Both the position numbers and the translations under genes were made by a program. 64,000 bases of DNA from Coraliomargarita sp. GTDB lineage: Bacteria; Verrucomicrobiota; Verrucomicrobiia; Opitutales; UBA953. This document shows, piece after piece, positions 46,970-56,707 of the stretch. The first letter of the stretch is position 1. The number at the start of each line of letters is the position of its first letter. Below the pieces are notes generated by a model that did no database searches, was not told where the DNA came from, and saw only the letters and a program-made list of their open reading frames with translations. The stretch spans positions 1-64,000 of the forward strand of contig JAHEJL010000010.1 in assembly GCA_024638885.1 (NCBI GenBank), written 5' to 3'.

Positions 46970-47962
46970 TTATGCCTTCGGCACCCGCGGAAACGGACGG
47001 TCCGCGACGAACGCCGGCATCTCGGCGGAAGCGAGGACTTCGCCGACGGCCAAGGGATAGCCCGCCAGGAATTCCGCCGCCGGCAGCATCTTGCCACCCG
47101 GGCGCTGCAGTTGGGTCAGGACGAGCACGCCGCTGCCGCAGGCGACCTTCACCCCGGCGCGATCGGCGGCGACGATGGTACCCGGCGTGGCCGAAGGGGT
47201 GGCGTCTTCCGCGGACGCGGCGCCGACCTTGATGACCGCGGCGCGGTGCTCGAAGGTCGAACCTGGCCAGCCTTCGACGGCGAGGATACGTTGGCGCAGG
47301 ACGACGGCGGGCTGACGGAAATCGAGCGGCGCATCGGTGCGCGCCAGACGGCGGGCGTAGGTGACCTTGGTCTCATCCTGCGGCACGGCCACGGAAGCGC
47401 CGGACAGCACGGGCGGGAGAGCCTGCGCGGCGAGTTCACCGGCGATGACGCCGAGACGGGCGCGAAGGGCCGCCCTGCCCTCGCCCGCGCGGGTCGCCGT
47501 CTTGGCCGCGGCATGGATGGGACCGGCGTCGAGCTTGCGCACGACCTGCTGCATCGAGACGCCCGTCTCCGCCAGACCGAGCGCGAGCGCGCCTTCGACC
47601 GGCGTCGCGCCACGCAAAGCCGGCAGCAACGAACCGTGGAAATTGACGAAGCCTAGGCGCGTCGCGGCGAGGAAGTCATCCTTCAGCAGCTGACCGTAGG
47701 CCATCACCACGCCGAGATCGGCCTGCAACGAGACGAGATGGGCGGCGTCGGCGGCGTCGAGCTTCTCGGGCTGCAGGAGGTTCAGCCCTTCGGCACGGGC
47801 CCAGGCGGCGACGGGATTCGGACGGACTTCCTGCCCGCGGCCGGCCGGACGGTCGGGCTGGGAATACACGGCCACCACCTCGGTGTCGGGCAAGGCGCGG
47901 GCCGCGGCGAAAGCCGGGAGCGCGATCTCATCCGAACCGAGCAGGACCAGTCTCCGGGGCAT
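46970..47962 (-). CDS. fmt: Methionyl-tRNA formyltransferase
   Basis: Formylates initiator Met-tRNA using 10-formyl-THF. The 330-aa protein starts MPRRLVLLGSDEIALPAFAA, with the folate-binding block FHGSLLPALRGATPVEGA (usual HxSLLPxxRGxAP) and MAYGQLLKDDFL. The C-terminal OB-like domain begins near PLDFRQPAVVLRQRIL. Start codon is 3 nt after der. No def gene is in the window. Confidence 0.94.
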   Translation of the reverse strand: MPRRLVLLGSDEIALPAFAAARALPDTEVVAVYSQPDRPAGRGQEVRPNPVAAWARAEGLNLLQPEKLDAADAAHLVSLQADLGVVMAYGQLLKDDFLAATRLGFVNFHGSLLPALRGATPVEGALALGLAETGVSMQQVVRKLDAGPIHAAAKTATRAGEGRAALRARLGVIAGELAAQALPPVLSGASVAVPQDETKVTYARRLARTDAPLDFRQPAVVLRQRILAVEGWPGSTFEHRAAVIKVGAASAEDATPSATPGTIVAADRAGVKVACGSGVLVLTQLQRPGGKMLPAAEFLAGYPLAVGEVLASAEMPAFVADRPFPRVPKA

Positions 47963-47965
47963 GCT

Positions 47966-49621
47966 TTACTTGCGGGCCTGGCGCGCGGCGCGGCCTTTCA
48001 GCGAACGCGGCTTATCCCAGCGGGTGTAGGATTTCTTGCGGACGGGGCCGGCCTTGCTGCGCGGATTCTTGGACTTGCCCAGACGCGGACCGGACGGACC
48101 GACGGCCTTCTTCGGCGCGGCGTCGAGGACGGCCTTGCCGGGGACCTTGGCGAGCGGCTTGCGGCCTTCGCCCTCTTCGATCGGCGAGGCGCCGGCCGAG
48201 GCGCCCGGACCGCCGGCGCGGCGGCCCGTCTGCTTCGGCTTGCCGACGATGTCGAGGAAGAGCGGGACGCCCGAAAGGTCGAAGCTCTCGTGCACGCCCT
48301 TCACGAGGAAGCGCTGGTAGGCGTCCTCGAGGCGTTCTTCGGAGTTGCAGAAGAGACGGAAACGGATCGGACGCTTGGAGACCTGCGTCACGTAGTAGCA
48401 CTTGAAGCGCTTGCCGGAGACCATGCGCGGGGGGCGCTTGATCATCAGGTCCTGGACGACGCGGTTGAGGCGGCCGGTGGAGATGGCGGTGCCGGCGCGG
48501 ACGAAGACGCCTTCGGCGGCGTCGAGCATGTCCTCGGCGCGGAGGCCGGTCTGGGCCGAGACGAACAGGATGGGCGGCTCGGGCAGGAAGAAGAGCTCGC
48601 GACGGATCGCGGAGCGGAACTTCGCGCGGAACTCCTCCTCGTCCTCGAAGCCGTCGATGTTCTTCTCGCGGAATGCCGTCTTCGCGAGGTCCCACTTGTT
48701 GACCACGATGACGATGCCGCAACCCAAGAGGGCGAGTTCGCCGGCGAGCTGCTTGTCGATGCGGGTCACGCCTTGGCCGGCGTCGAGCACGAGGAAGACC
48801 ACGTCGGTCTCGGCGAGGATCTCGTCGGCGCGGATCTGGGAGAAGAAATCGAGGGTGTCGCGCTTGTTGGCGGTGCGGCGACCGGCGGTGTCGACGAGCG
48901 AGAACTTCGCCATCGAGCCGTCGGCCTTGGCGCGCGAAAGGCCCGCGCGGACGGGGTCGCGCGTGGTGCCGGCGACTTCGCTGACGATGAGGCGCGAACC
49001 GCCGAGGAGGCGGTTGCCGAGGGAGCTCTTGCCGACGTTCGGACGGCCGGCGAGGGCGAGGCGGATCGGGCGCGGGCCTTCTTCGCGCGGGGTCTCCGGC
49101 TCAGGTCCGAGGAGCTTGATGATCAGCGCCTGCAGCTGCGGGATGCCGCGGCCGTGTTCGGCGGAGATGAGGAGCGGCTCGCCGAAACCGAGGGCGAAGA
49201 ACTCGGACATCAGGCCGTCGCGTTCTTCGGTGTCGGCCTTGTTGGCGATGACGAGGACCTTCTTGCCGGCCTGGCGGAGCTTGGCGGCGACCTCGAGGTC
49301 GAGGGCGGCGCAGCCTTCGGAAGCGTCGACGACGAGGAGCACGAGCGCGGCGGCCGCGAGGGCGAAGTCGACCTGCTCTTCCACGGCGTCGGCGACGACC
49401 TTCGGGGTGAGCTCGGCGCGATACAGGCCGATGCCGCCGGTATCCATCAAGGTGTAGCGGCCTTCGAACACGTCGGCCGTGATGAGGTCACGCGTGACCC
49501 CCGGCTGATCGTGCACGATCGAGATGCGGCGCCCCACCAGACGGTTGAAGAGGCGGCTCTTGCCGACGTTGGGACGGCCCACGATGGCTACCGCGCGGGA
49601 AAGTTCAGTGTTCCGTTCCAT
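47966..49621 (-). CDS. der: Ribosome biogenesis GTPase Der (EngA) with basic C-terminal tail
   Basis: A 50S assembly GTPase with two G domains. The 551-aa protein starts MERNTELSRAVAIVGRPNVGK (ATG at 49619-49621). G1 motifs GRPNVGKS occur twice; the second is LALAGRPNVGKSSLGNR. NKAD and NKWDLAK are the G4 motifs. The KH-like C-terminal domain ends near LDIVGKPKQTG, after which a basic/Gly/Pro-rich tail of about 90 residues (KKAVGPSGPRLGKSKNPRSK, SYTRWDKPRSLKGRAARQA) is longer than in E. coli. Confidence 0.96.
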   Translation of the reverse strand: MERNTELSRAVAIVGRPNVGKSRLFNRLVGRRISIVHDQPGVTRDLITADVFEGRYTLMDTGGIGLYRAELTPKVVADAVEEQVDFALAAAALVLLVVDASEGCAALDLEVAAKLRQAGKKVLVIANKADTEERDGLMSEFFALGFGEPLLISAEHGRGIPQLQALIIKLLGPEPETPREEGPRPIRLALAGRPNVGKSSLGNRLLGGSRLIVSEVAGTTRDPVRAGLSRAKADGSMAKFSLVDTAGRRTANKRDTLDFFSQIRADEILAETDVVFLVLDAGQGVTRIDKQLAGELALLGCGIVIVVNKWDLAKTAFREKNIDGFEDEEEFRAKFRSAIRRELFFLPEPPILFVSAQTGLRAEDMLDAAEGVFVRAGTAISTGRLNRVVQDLMIKRPPRMVSGKRFKCYYVTQVSKRPIRFRLFCNSEERLEDAYQRFLVKGVHESFDLSGVPLFLDIVGKPKQTGRRAGGPGASAGASPIEEGEGRKPLAKVPGKAVLDAAPKKAVGPSGPRLGKSKNPRSKAGPVRKKSYTRWDKPRSLKGRAARQARK

Positions 49622-49666
49622 GGGACGACAGTCAGGGCTACCCGCCCGTCTAGCAAGCAAGGATGC

Positions 49667-50842
49667 TCAGCGACGCGGGAGGGTGTCCAGGAAGCGGGCG
49701 ATACGCTCGCCGGCCTCATGGATGCGCTCGTAGCTCGTCGAGAAGGACGCGCGGCAGAAACCGGCGCCGGCGGCCCCGAAGGCGGTGCCCGGGACCATGG
49801 CGACCTTCTGCTGCTCCAGGAGCTTCTGGGCGAAGGTCATGGAATCGAGGCCGGTCGAGGTGATGTCCGGGAAGGCGTAGAAAGCGCCGCGCGGGAGGTG
49901 GCACTTCAGGCCGAGCTCGTTGAAACGGCGGACGATGAAGTCGCGGCGTTCGCGATACTTGTCGCGCATGTGGAGCATCGAATCACGGCCGTTGCGGAGC
50001 GCCTCGACGGCGGCCTCCTGGCTCATGATCGGGGCGCACATGATGCCATACTGGTGCACCTTGAGCATGCCGTCGATGACGGCGGCGGGACCGCAGGCGT
50101 AGCCGATGCGGAAGCCGGTCATCGCGAAGGCCTTCGAGAAACCGTGCAGGAAGACGGTGCGCTCGCGCATGCCGGGGAGCGAGGCGATCGACACGTGGTC
50201 GCCTTCGAAGGTGAGCTCGGAATAGATCTCGTCGGACGCGACGAGGAGGTCCTTCTCGATGGCGAACTTGGCGATGGCCTCGAGCTTGGCGCGGTCGGCG
50301 GTGCCGCCGGTCGGGTTCGTCGGGAAGTTCAGGACGAGCAGCTTGCAGCCCGGCTGCCAGGCGGCGCGGAGCGCGGCCGGATCGAGCGCGAACTGGTCGG
50401 CCGAGACGGTGCGGATCGGGATGGCTTCGGCGTGGCAGAGCGTGACGCTGGGCGCATAGCTCACGTAGCACGGCTCATGGTAGAGCACCTTGTCGCCCGG
50501 GTTGAGCGTGGCGCGCAGGAGGATGTCGAGGGCCTCGGAGACGCCGATGGTGCCGAGGATCTCGGTCTCCGGGTCATACTCGGGGCCGTAGTTCTTGGCG
50601 ACGTAGCGGGAGATCTCCTCGCGGAACTGCTGGGTGCCGCGGTTGTCCGTGTAGGACGTGCGGCCCTTCTCGAGGGAAGCGATCGCGGCCTCGCGGATAT
50701 GGTAAGGCGTGACGAAGTCGGGTTCGCCGATGCCCAGGGACACGGCGTCCTTCATCTTGGACACGATGGCGAAGAAGTCACGGATGCCCGATTTGGGCAA
50801 GGTCGCGACATGTCGCGCCACGAAACGGCCGGAAGAATCCAT
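49667..50842 (-). CDS. Class I/II PLP-dependent aminotransferase
   Basis: A 391-aa fold-type I aminotransferase with SLGIGEPDFVTPYHIREAA, NFPTNPTGG, DEIYSELTF and the PLP-lysine block HGFSKAFAMTGFRIGY. It belongs to the aspartate/aromatic transaminase group (AspC/PatA-like). In context, 13 nt after the Lrp-like gene and downstream of DAHP synthase, an aromatic or arogenate/prephenate transaminase is likely, but other amino-acid substrates are possible. Confidence 0.88.
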   Translation of the reverse strand: MDSSGRFVARHVATLPKSGIRDFFAIVSKMKDAVSLGIGEPDFVTPYHIREAAIASLEKGRTSYTDNRGTQQFREEISRYVAKNYGPEYDPETEILGTIGVSEALDILLRATLNPGDKVLYHEPCYVSYAPSVTLCHAEAIPIRTVSADQFALDPAALRAAWQPGCKLLVLNFPTNPTGGTADRAKLEAIAKFAIEKDLLVASDEIYSELTFEGDHVSIASLPGMRERTVFLHGFSKAFAMTGFRIGYACGPAAVIDGMLKVHQYGIMCAPIMSQEAAVEALRNGRDSMLHMRDKYRERRDFIVRRFNELGLKCHLPRGAFYAFPDITSTGLDSMTFAQKLLEQQKVAMVPGTAFGAAGAGFCRASFSTSYERIHEAGERIARFLDTLPRR

Positions 50843-50855
50843 GGTCAGGCGGGGC

Positions 50856-51338
50856 TCAGGGGCTGACCGAGGGCTGGTCGCGACGGGAACCTTCGGCTTC
50901 GACGATGAAGCCGTCCTTCTTGTAGGCGCGGAGGAAGAAGTGGGTCGAAGTACCCTGCACGCCGTCGATGCGGGCGAGGCGCTCGTGGACGAAGCCGGCC
51001 ACCTTGTAGAGGTTGTCGGCCGTGACGACGACCAGGAGGTCGTAACCGCCGGACATCAGGTAGCAGCTCTCGACCTGCTCGAAGCTGGAGATGCGTTCGG
51101 CGATGCCGTCGAAGCCGCCGACGCCTTCGGTGCGGATCTTGATTTCGATGACCGCGCGGACGCGATGCTCGGACTCGTAGCTCGGATTGAGGACGGGGCG
51201 CATGCCCAGCAGCACGCCCTGCTTCCGCAAGGCGGCGAGCTCACGGTCCACGGCTTCGGCGCCGAGGCCGAGGATCTTGCCGATCTGGGCGGTGTCGAGG
51301 GCTTCCCCGTCGAGGATGAGCTTGAGTACGGAGTTCAT
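50856..51338 (-). CDS. Lrp/AsnC-type regulator
   Basis: A 160-aa protein with an N-terminal winged HTH (LDTAQIGKILGLGAEAVDRE, followed by KQGVLLGMRPVLNPS) and a RAM domain (RAVIEIKIRTEGVGGFDGIA, ESCYLMSGGYDLLVVVTADN). These bind amino acids and control their metabolism. The ATG at 51336-51338 gives the usual length. Sandwiched between DAHP synthase (8 nt) and the aminotransferase (13 nt), so it probably responds to an aromatic amino acid and may govern the cluster. Confidence 0.88.
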   Translation of the reverse strand: MNSVLKLILDGEALDTAQIGKILGLGAEAVDRELAALRKQGVLLGMRPVLNPSYESEHRVRAVIEIKIRTEGVGGFDGIAERISSFEQVESCYLMSGGYDLLVVVTADNLYKVAGFVHERLARIDGVQGTSTHFFLRAYKKDGFIVEAEGSRRDQPSVSP

Positions 51339-51346
51339 GGCGGAAA

Positions 51347-52417
<1,071 letters not shown>

Positions 52418-52539
52418 CGGGTGAAGGGCCTTTCCCTATGGGAAAAGGGGGTAAATGAAGGGGTCTGACGCCCCGGTGTCAATGACGCGTCCCTTGTTGA
52501 CGCGAAGGGCATTCAGTATCAAAACCGTCTCAAATCGGC

Positions 52540-53013
52540 ATGCCCAAGCCTCTTGCCAGCGAATCACCGGAGCAATCCGGAGCCTTCAAGGCCTTCATCG
52601 CCCAGAAAGGGCTGCGGGCTACCCGCCAGCGCATGGCCGTCTTCGAGGCCGCCCGCACGATCCAAGGCCACTACACCGCCGAGGACCTGCTCAAGAAGGC
52701 CCGCTCCCTCGACCGCAGCGTATCCCGCGCCACGATCTACCGCGCCATCCCGCTCCTCATCGGCAGCAGCGTGATCCGCGAGGTCGACGTCGGCCGCGAC
52801 CACAAGTACTACCTCGCCGAAGCCGGCAGCGCGACCTTCCGCGCCCAGCTCATCTGCGAAAGCTGCGAGACGATCGTCGAAGTCGAAGCGCCTTTCATGG
52901 AATGGTACGGCAAGGCCGTCGCCGCCAAGCACGGCATGCGTCCCATCTCCCAGAAACTCCAGGTCACCGCGCTCTGCGAACGATGCCAGAAGCGCAAGGC
53001 CGCCCGCCCATGA
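52540..53013 (+). CDS. Fur-family regulator without the metal-sensing histidines
   Basis: A 157-aa protein with a Fur-type winged HTH (FIAQKGLRATRQRMAVFEAA, SRATIYRAIPLLI). The structural zinc site is present as C106-x-x-C109 and C146-x-x-C149. The sensory segment before C106, HHHxH in Fur proteins, reads SATFRAQL here (97-104), so the iron/manganese ligands of site 1 and 2 are lost. H44 and E81, homologous to other Fur ligands, remain. It probably does not sense iron in the classical way. Its TGA overlaps the ATG of nadA by 4 nt, so the two are translationally coupled. Confidence 0.85.
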   Translation: MPKPLASESPEQSGAFKAFIAQKGLRATRQRMAVFEAARTIQGHYTAEDLLKKARSLDRSVSRATIYRAIPLLIGSSVIREVDVGRDHKYYLAEAGSATFRAQLICESCETIVEVEAPFMEWYGKAVAAKHGMRPISQKLQVTALCERCQKRKAARP

Positions 53014-53987
53014 GCACCTATCCCTCCGCCTCCGTCTTCCCTCCCCTGCCCGTCGGCGGCACGCCGCTGTCCGACCTGCAGAAGGAAGTCCTCGCCCTCA
53101 AGCAGGCGAAGGACGCCATCATCCTCGCGCACAACTACCAGTGCGAGGACATCCAGGGCGTCGCCGATTTCGTCGGTGATTCGCTCGGCCTCGCCTACAA
53201 GGCCGCCGAGGCGAAGCAGTCGACCATCGTCTTCTGCGGCGTGCATTTCATGGCCGAGACGGCCAAGATCGTGAACCCCACGCGCCGCGTGCTGCTCCCT
53301 GACATGGAAGCCGGCTGCTCGCTGGCCGACTCCTGCCCCGCCGCGAAGCTCGCCGCCGCCAAGACCGCCGACCCTTCGCTCTACGTCGTCGCGTACATCA
53401 ACTGCAGCGCCGCGGTGAAGGCCCTCAGCGACGTCATCGTCACCAGCGGCAACGCCTCCAAGATCGTCAGCCGCGTGCCCGCCGACCGGAACATCCTCTT
53501 CGTGCCGGACCAGAACCTCGGCCGCTGGGTCTCCGGCAAGACCGGCCGCGCGATGCAGCTCTGGCCGGGCAATTGCTACGCCCACGTGCAGTTCACGCCG
53601 GGCGCCCTGCTCCGCACCAAGGCCGCCCATCCCGGCGCCCCGGTCGTCGCCCACCCCGAGTGCACCGAAGCCGTGCGCGAGATGGCCGACATGGTCTGCT
53701 CGACCGAGCTCATGGTCGGCTGGTGCAAGCAGCAGACCGCCGACACGATCATCATCACCACGGAATCGGGCATGATCCACCGCCTGCGCAAGGAAGTCCC
53801 CGGCAAGACCTTCGTGGCCGCGCCGACGGACCGTTGCTCCTGCAACGACTGCCGCTTCATGAAGATGAACACGCTCACCAAGGTGCGCGATTGCCTGCGC
53901 GACGGTTCGCCCGAGATCCTCATGGACGAAAGCGTGCGCCTGGCGGCCGAGATCCCGCTCCGCCGCATGCTCGAGTGGAGCAAGTAA
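53010..53987 (+). CDS. nadA: Quinolinate synthase
   Basis: [4Fe-4S] enzyme that condenses iminoaspartate with DHAP in de novo NAD synthesis. The 325-aa protein has AIILAHNYQCEDIQGVADFV, DMEAGCSLADSCP (first cluster Cys), HPECTEAV (second) and DRCSCNDCRFMKMNTL (third). Start MSTYPSASVFPPLPVGG overlaps the Fur-like gene. No nadB or nadC is in the window, so quinolinate synthesis is split over the chromosome. Confidence 0.95.
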   Translation: MSTYPSASVFPPLPVGGTPLSDLQKEVLALKQAKDAIILAHNYQCEDIQGVADFVGDSLGLAYKAAEAKQSTIVFCGVHFMAETAKIVNPTRRVLLPDMEAGCSLADSCPAAKLAAAKTADPSLYVVAYINCSAAVKALSDVIVTSGNASKIVSRVPADRNILFVPDQNLGRWVSGKTGRAMQLWPGNCYAHVQFTPGALLRTKAAHPGAPVVAHPECTEAVREMADMVCSTELMVGWCKQQTADTIIITTESGMIHRLRKEVPGKTFVAAPTDRCSCNDCRFMKMNTLTKVRDCLRDGSPEILMDESVRLAAEIPLRRMLEWSK

Positions 53988-54034
53988 GGGTCAAAACGCC
54001 GTTCCCTGTCGTTTATAAGGCAAATAGGGCGAAA

Positions 54035-54078
54035 AACCTTTTACCAAAGTTTGACAATCGGGATTATTATAAAAGGTT
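54035..54078. repeat. Inverted repeat in the AT-rich spacer after nadA
   Basis: aacctttta (54035-54043) is repeated inverted as taaaaggtt (54070-54078), with a 26-nt AT-rich loop. The spacer 53988-54117 is conspicuously AT-rich for this genome. The element may terminate nadA or be an operator for the HTH gene that starts 39 nt downstream. A TTGACA occurs at 54051-54056, but no -10 fits. Confidence 0.5.
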
Positions 54079-54117
54079 GAGGGGGTCGGTGACGCTTTAT
54101 TCATAGGAGCGCCACCT

Positions 54118-54483
54118 ATGGCTAAAAACCAGCACCCAAATCCTTTCATGAAAATCGACCTCGATCCCTCCGCCTTCACCTCCAAGGACGCCTACGTCCG
54201 CGCCGCCCTCTCCAAGGCCCGCGACCTGGCCGTCCAGGCGTGGGAAGACGAGCACAGCGAGCGTCAGTCCCTGATCGAGCGCGAAGTCGCCAGCCTCTCG
54301 AAGCCCGAGCTGGCCAAGCGTCTCATCAAGCTGCTTTCCCGCCCGAACCGCGCCCGCGCCCAGATCTCGGACAGCATGCGCGCGAAGGCCCAGAACATGC
54401 GCAAGAAAGGCGCCCCGGTGCGCGAGATCGCCGCGGAACTCGGCATCTCGATCCCGTCGGTCTACAACATCACCAAGGACTAA
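54118..54483 (+). CDS. Small helix-turn-helix DNA-binding protein
   Basis: A 121-aa basic protein starting MAKNQHPNPFMKIDLDPSAF, preceded by AGGAG. The C-terminal end (MRKKGAPVREIAAELGISIP, SVYNITKD) is a helix-turn-helix of the resolvase/homeodomain-like type. The N-terminal 70 residues are long charged helices (LSKARDLAVQAWEDEHSERQ, VASLSKPELAKRLIKLLSRP). It is a probable regulator or nucleoid-associated protein, without a recognised family. It follows the AT-rich inverted repeat, a possible autoregulatory site. The aat gene starts 38 nt later. Confidence 0.75.
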   Translation: MAKNQHPNPFMKIDLDPSAFTSKDAYVRAALSKARDLAVQAWEDEHSERQSLIEREVASLSKPELAKRLIKLLSRPNRARAQISDSMRAKAQNMRKKGAPVREIAAELGISIPSVYNITKD

Positions 54484-54521
54484 CCTTGCCCGCCGTTCCC
54501 GCATCGCCGAAGGTATCGGCG

Positions 54522-55205
54522 ATGCAGGAATGGAACCGTGGCGATCCGTCGAAAGCCCCCGCCCGTGCGCCCCTGGCCCGTGGCGGTAAGCTCGACGCGC
54601 CTCACCTGATCGCCGCCTACCGGGCGGGCATCTTCCCGTGGTATTCGGCCGGCGAACCCGTGAAGTGGTGGAGCCCCGACCCGCGCTTCGTGATGCGCCC
54701 GTCCGACTTCCGCCTGTCCGACAGCCTCCGCAAGACGATGCGCAAGAAAGGCTGGCAGGTCACGTTCGACCGGCAGTTCGAGACCGTCATGCGCCGTTGC
54801 GCCGAAGTCCCCCGCCCCGACCAGGACGGCACCTGGATCAACGAGGACATGATCGCGGCCTACGGCGAACTGCACCGGAGGGGGATCGCCCACAGCGTCG
54901 AGGTGTCCTGGGACGGCGAGCTCGTCGGCGGCCTCTACGGCGTCGCCCTCGGCCGGCTGTTCCACGGCGAGTCGATGTTCCACCTCAAGGCCGACGCCTC
55001 CAAGGTGGGCTTCGCCACGCTGGTCGCCCGCCTGCAGGCCTGCGGCTACTTCCTCATCGACTGCCAGATGCCCACGCCGCACCTCGCCAGCCTCGGCGCC
55101 TTCTCGGCGGACCGCGCCGAATTCCTGGAAGTCGTGAAGGCCTACCGCGACGTGCCGCCCACGGGCGACGCCTTCGCGCCTATTCCGGCTTCGGACGCGA
55201 CTTGA
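54522..55205 (+). CDS. aat: Leucyl/phenylalanyl-tRNA-protein transferase
   Basis: N-end rule enzyme that adds Leu or Phe to N-terminal basic residues for ClpAP degradation. The 227-aa form starts at ATG 54522 (MQEWNRGDPSKAP); a TTG at 54486 would add 12 residues. Family blocks are AAYRAGIFPWY, VKWWSPDPRFVM, GTWINEDMIAAYGELHRRG, HSVEVSWDGELVGGLYG and LIDCQMPTPHLASLGA. The end overlaps the converging aroK by 26 bp. Confidence 0.92.
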   Translation: MQEWNRGDPSKAPARAPLARGGKLDAPHLIAAYRAGIFPWYSAGEPVKWWSPDPRFVMRPSDFRLSDSLRKTMRKKGWQVTFDRQFETVMRRCAEVPRPDQDGTWINEDMIAAYGELHRRGIAHSVEVSWDGELVGGLYGVALGRLFHGESMFHLKADASKVGFATLVARLQACGYFLIDCQMPTPHLASLGAFSADRAEFLEVVKAYRDVPPTGDAFAPIPASDAT

Positions 55206-55749
55206 GCAGCGCGCGGGCCTCGCGTTCGTAGACACGTTCGACGATCACGCAGAGCTGCTGCAGCGACCGCCCGTCGGTGTAGACGGCGATGCCGGCCTTC
55301 ATGTAGGCCTGCTCGCGCTTCTTCATGAGGTCGCGGATCTTGGCCTCCGGGTCGTCGCCGCGGAGCAGCGGTCGGCGGGAGTTGCCCGCGGTGCGGCGCA
55401 GGATGGTGTCGACGGAAGCGAACAGGGTCACGACGATGCCCTTCGAGCGGACGAGTTCGCCCATGCCCGGCGGCACGACCAAGCCGCCGCCGCACGCGAT
55501 GACGGCGCCGTTCTCCGGGAGGAGGCTCTCCACGACCTGGCGTTCGAGCGCCCGGAAATGCTCTTCGCCGTGCTCGGCGAAGATGTCGGCGATCGTCGCG
55601 CCGGCCAGCTTCTCGACGAGTTCGTCGGTGTCCAGGAAACGGCGGCGCCAACGCTTGGCCAGCTGCCGTCCGAGCGCGGACTTCCCCGTGCCCATGAATC
55701 CGGCGAGGATCAGGTTCGGAGAGTCTTCCTTGTTCGCGACAGGCGCCAT
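55180..55749 (-). CDS. aroK: Shikimate kinase
   Basis: Phosphorylates shikimate at the 3-OH. The 189-aa protein begins MAPVANKEDSPNLILAGFMG (ATG at 55747-55749; a longer reading to 55791 is less likely). Walker A is GFMGTGKSALG, followed by FLDTDELVEKLAGATIADIF (shikimate-binding Asp) and VIACGGGLVVP. RRTAGNSRRPLL is the adenine-binding and lid region. Its end overlaps aat by 26 bp, convergent. It is far from aroG but in the same pathway. Confidence 0.92.
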   Translation of the reverse strand: MAPVANKEDSPNLILAGFMGTGKSALGRQLAKRWRRRFLDTDELVEKLAGATIADIFAEHGEEHFRALERQVVESLLPENGAVIACGGGLVVPPGMGELVRSKGIVVTLFASVDTILRRTAGNSRRPLLRGDDPEAKIRDLMKKREQAYMKAGIAVYTDGRSLQQLCVIVERVYEREARALLKSRPKPE

Positions 55750-55804
55750 GCGGACATAGCAAACCCCTGCCCGCCTCTCGGCAAGCGACAAGCGTCGGGA
55801 GGGA

Positions 55805-56692
55805 TTACTTGGCCCGCAAGGCGTCGAGCGCGGCCTTCGCCTTGGGCGCCAGCCGCTCGGAGAGCCCCTGCGAAGCCTCGGTCAGGGCGGCGCGATTGGA
55901 CTCGGCGAAGAGCTTGGGTACGGCGGCCCAGGCCGCTTCGGTCAGCTCGTTGGCGGGTCCCTTGAGCAACGGCAGCAAGGACTCCCGCAGCAACGGACCG
56001 TTCTTGCCGTAACGACTGCCACGGACGGCGACGATCCGGGCCCAGGCCGCCTTGGAGGCAAGGGATGAACCGACGGGGGCGACCGGCAGCAGCTTGGTGG
56101 CGAGGGCGGACGGCAAGCGGAGGATCTCATCCTCGACCTCCTGCACCTGCGAACGCTGCGTCAGCTTCGCCAGACGATCCCAAAGGATGGGTGCCGCGGT
56201 GGAAGGACTGAGGCGACGAAGGAGACGATTCGCCCGCTGGGCGGTCGCGAAGTCCTCGTGCTTGGTCAGCACGACGAGCTCGTCGACGCTGAGCGGATAT
56301 TCCTCCTTCGGGCGTCGCAGGTCGAGCTGTCGTTCGAGCTGCGCGAGCTTGGTCTCGGGCGTGGTCCCTTCGGGCGGTTCGTAGGAATTGACCGGCTTGG
56401 GGTTGAGCGGGAGCAGACGCTTGTAGGCCGGATCAAGCAGCAGGACCTGGCCGAGCGCGGCCTGGACCTCGGGGTCCTCCGAAGCCTTGGCGGCGACGCG
56501 GACGCGTTCGAACCACGCCTTGGCTTCGGGCGAAGCCATGAGGAAGGAGCGGGAGTAGTCGAAGATCGCCTGCTGGGCGGCGACGCGCTTCTCCGCGACC
56601 GCAAGGTCGGCGAAGGTCGCGTCGGACGGAGCCTCGGCGGCGCAAAGCGGGCCGATGGCGAGGAGCAGGACGAGAAGCAGGGACGATTTCAT
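55805..56692 (-). CDS. Exported helical-repeat protein of unknown function
   Basis: A 295-aa protein with signal peptide (MKSSLLLVLLLAIGPLCA). The mature part is all-alpha with regularly spaced Leu, Ala and Arg (LAQLERQLDLRRPKEEYPLS, RANRLLRRLSPSTAAPILWD, LTEAAWAAVPKLFAESNRAA), suggesting HEAT- or TPR-like repeats. No enzyme motif. It is on the same strand as the DUF2238 gene (15 nt gap), so it is likely transcribed with it and the oxidoreductase. Family not recognised. Confidence 0.65.
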   Translation of the reverse strand: MKSSLLLVLLLAIGPLCAAEAPSDATFADLAVAEKRVAAQQAIFDYSRSFLMASPEAKAWFERVRVAAKASEDPEVQAALGQVLLLDPAYKRLLPLNPKPVNSYEPPEGTTPETKLAQLERQLDLRRPKEEYPLSVDELVVLTKHEDFATAQRANRLLRRLSPSTAAPILWDRLAKLTQRSQVQEVEDEILRLPSALATKLLPVAPVGSSLASKAAWARIVAVRGSRYGKNGPLLRESLLPLLKGPANELTEAAWAAVPKLFAESNRAALTEASQGLSERLAPKAKAALDALRAK

Positions 56693-56707
56693 GAGGCGAG
56701 AAAGGAT

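Noticed and set aside
54051..54056. TTGACA as a -35 box for the HTH gene
   Set aside because: The only AT-rich -10 candidates lie 8-10 nt away, far from the required 16-18 nt spacing.
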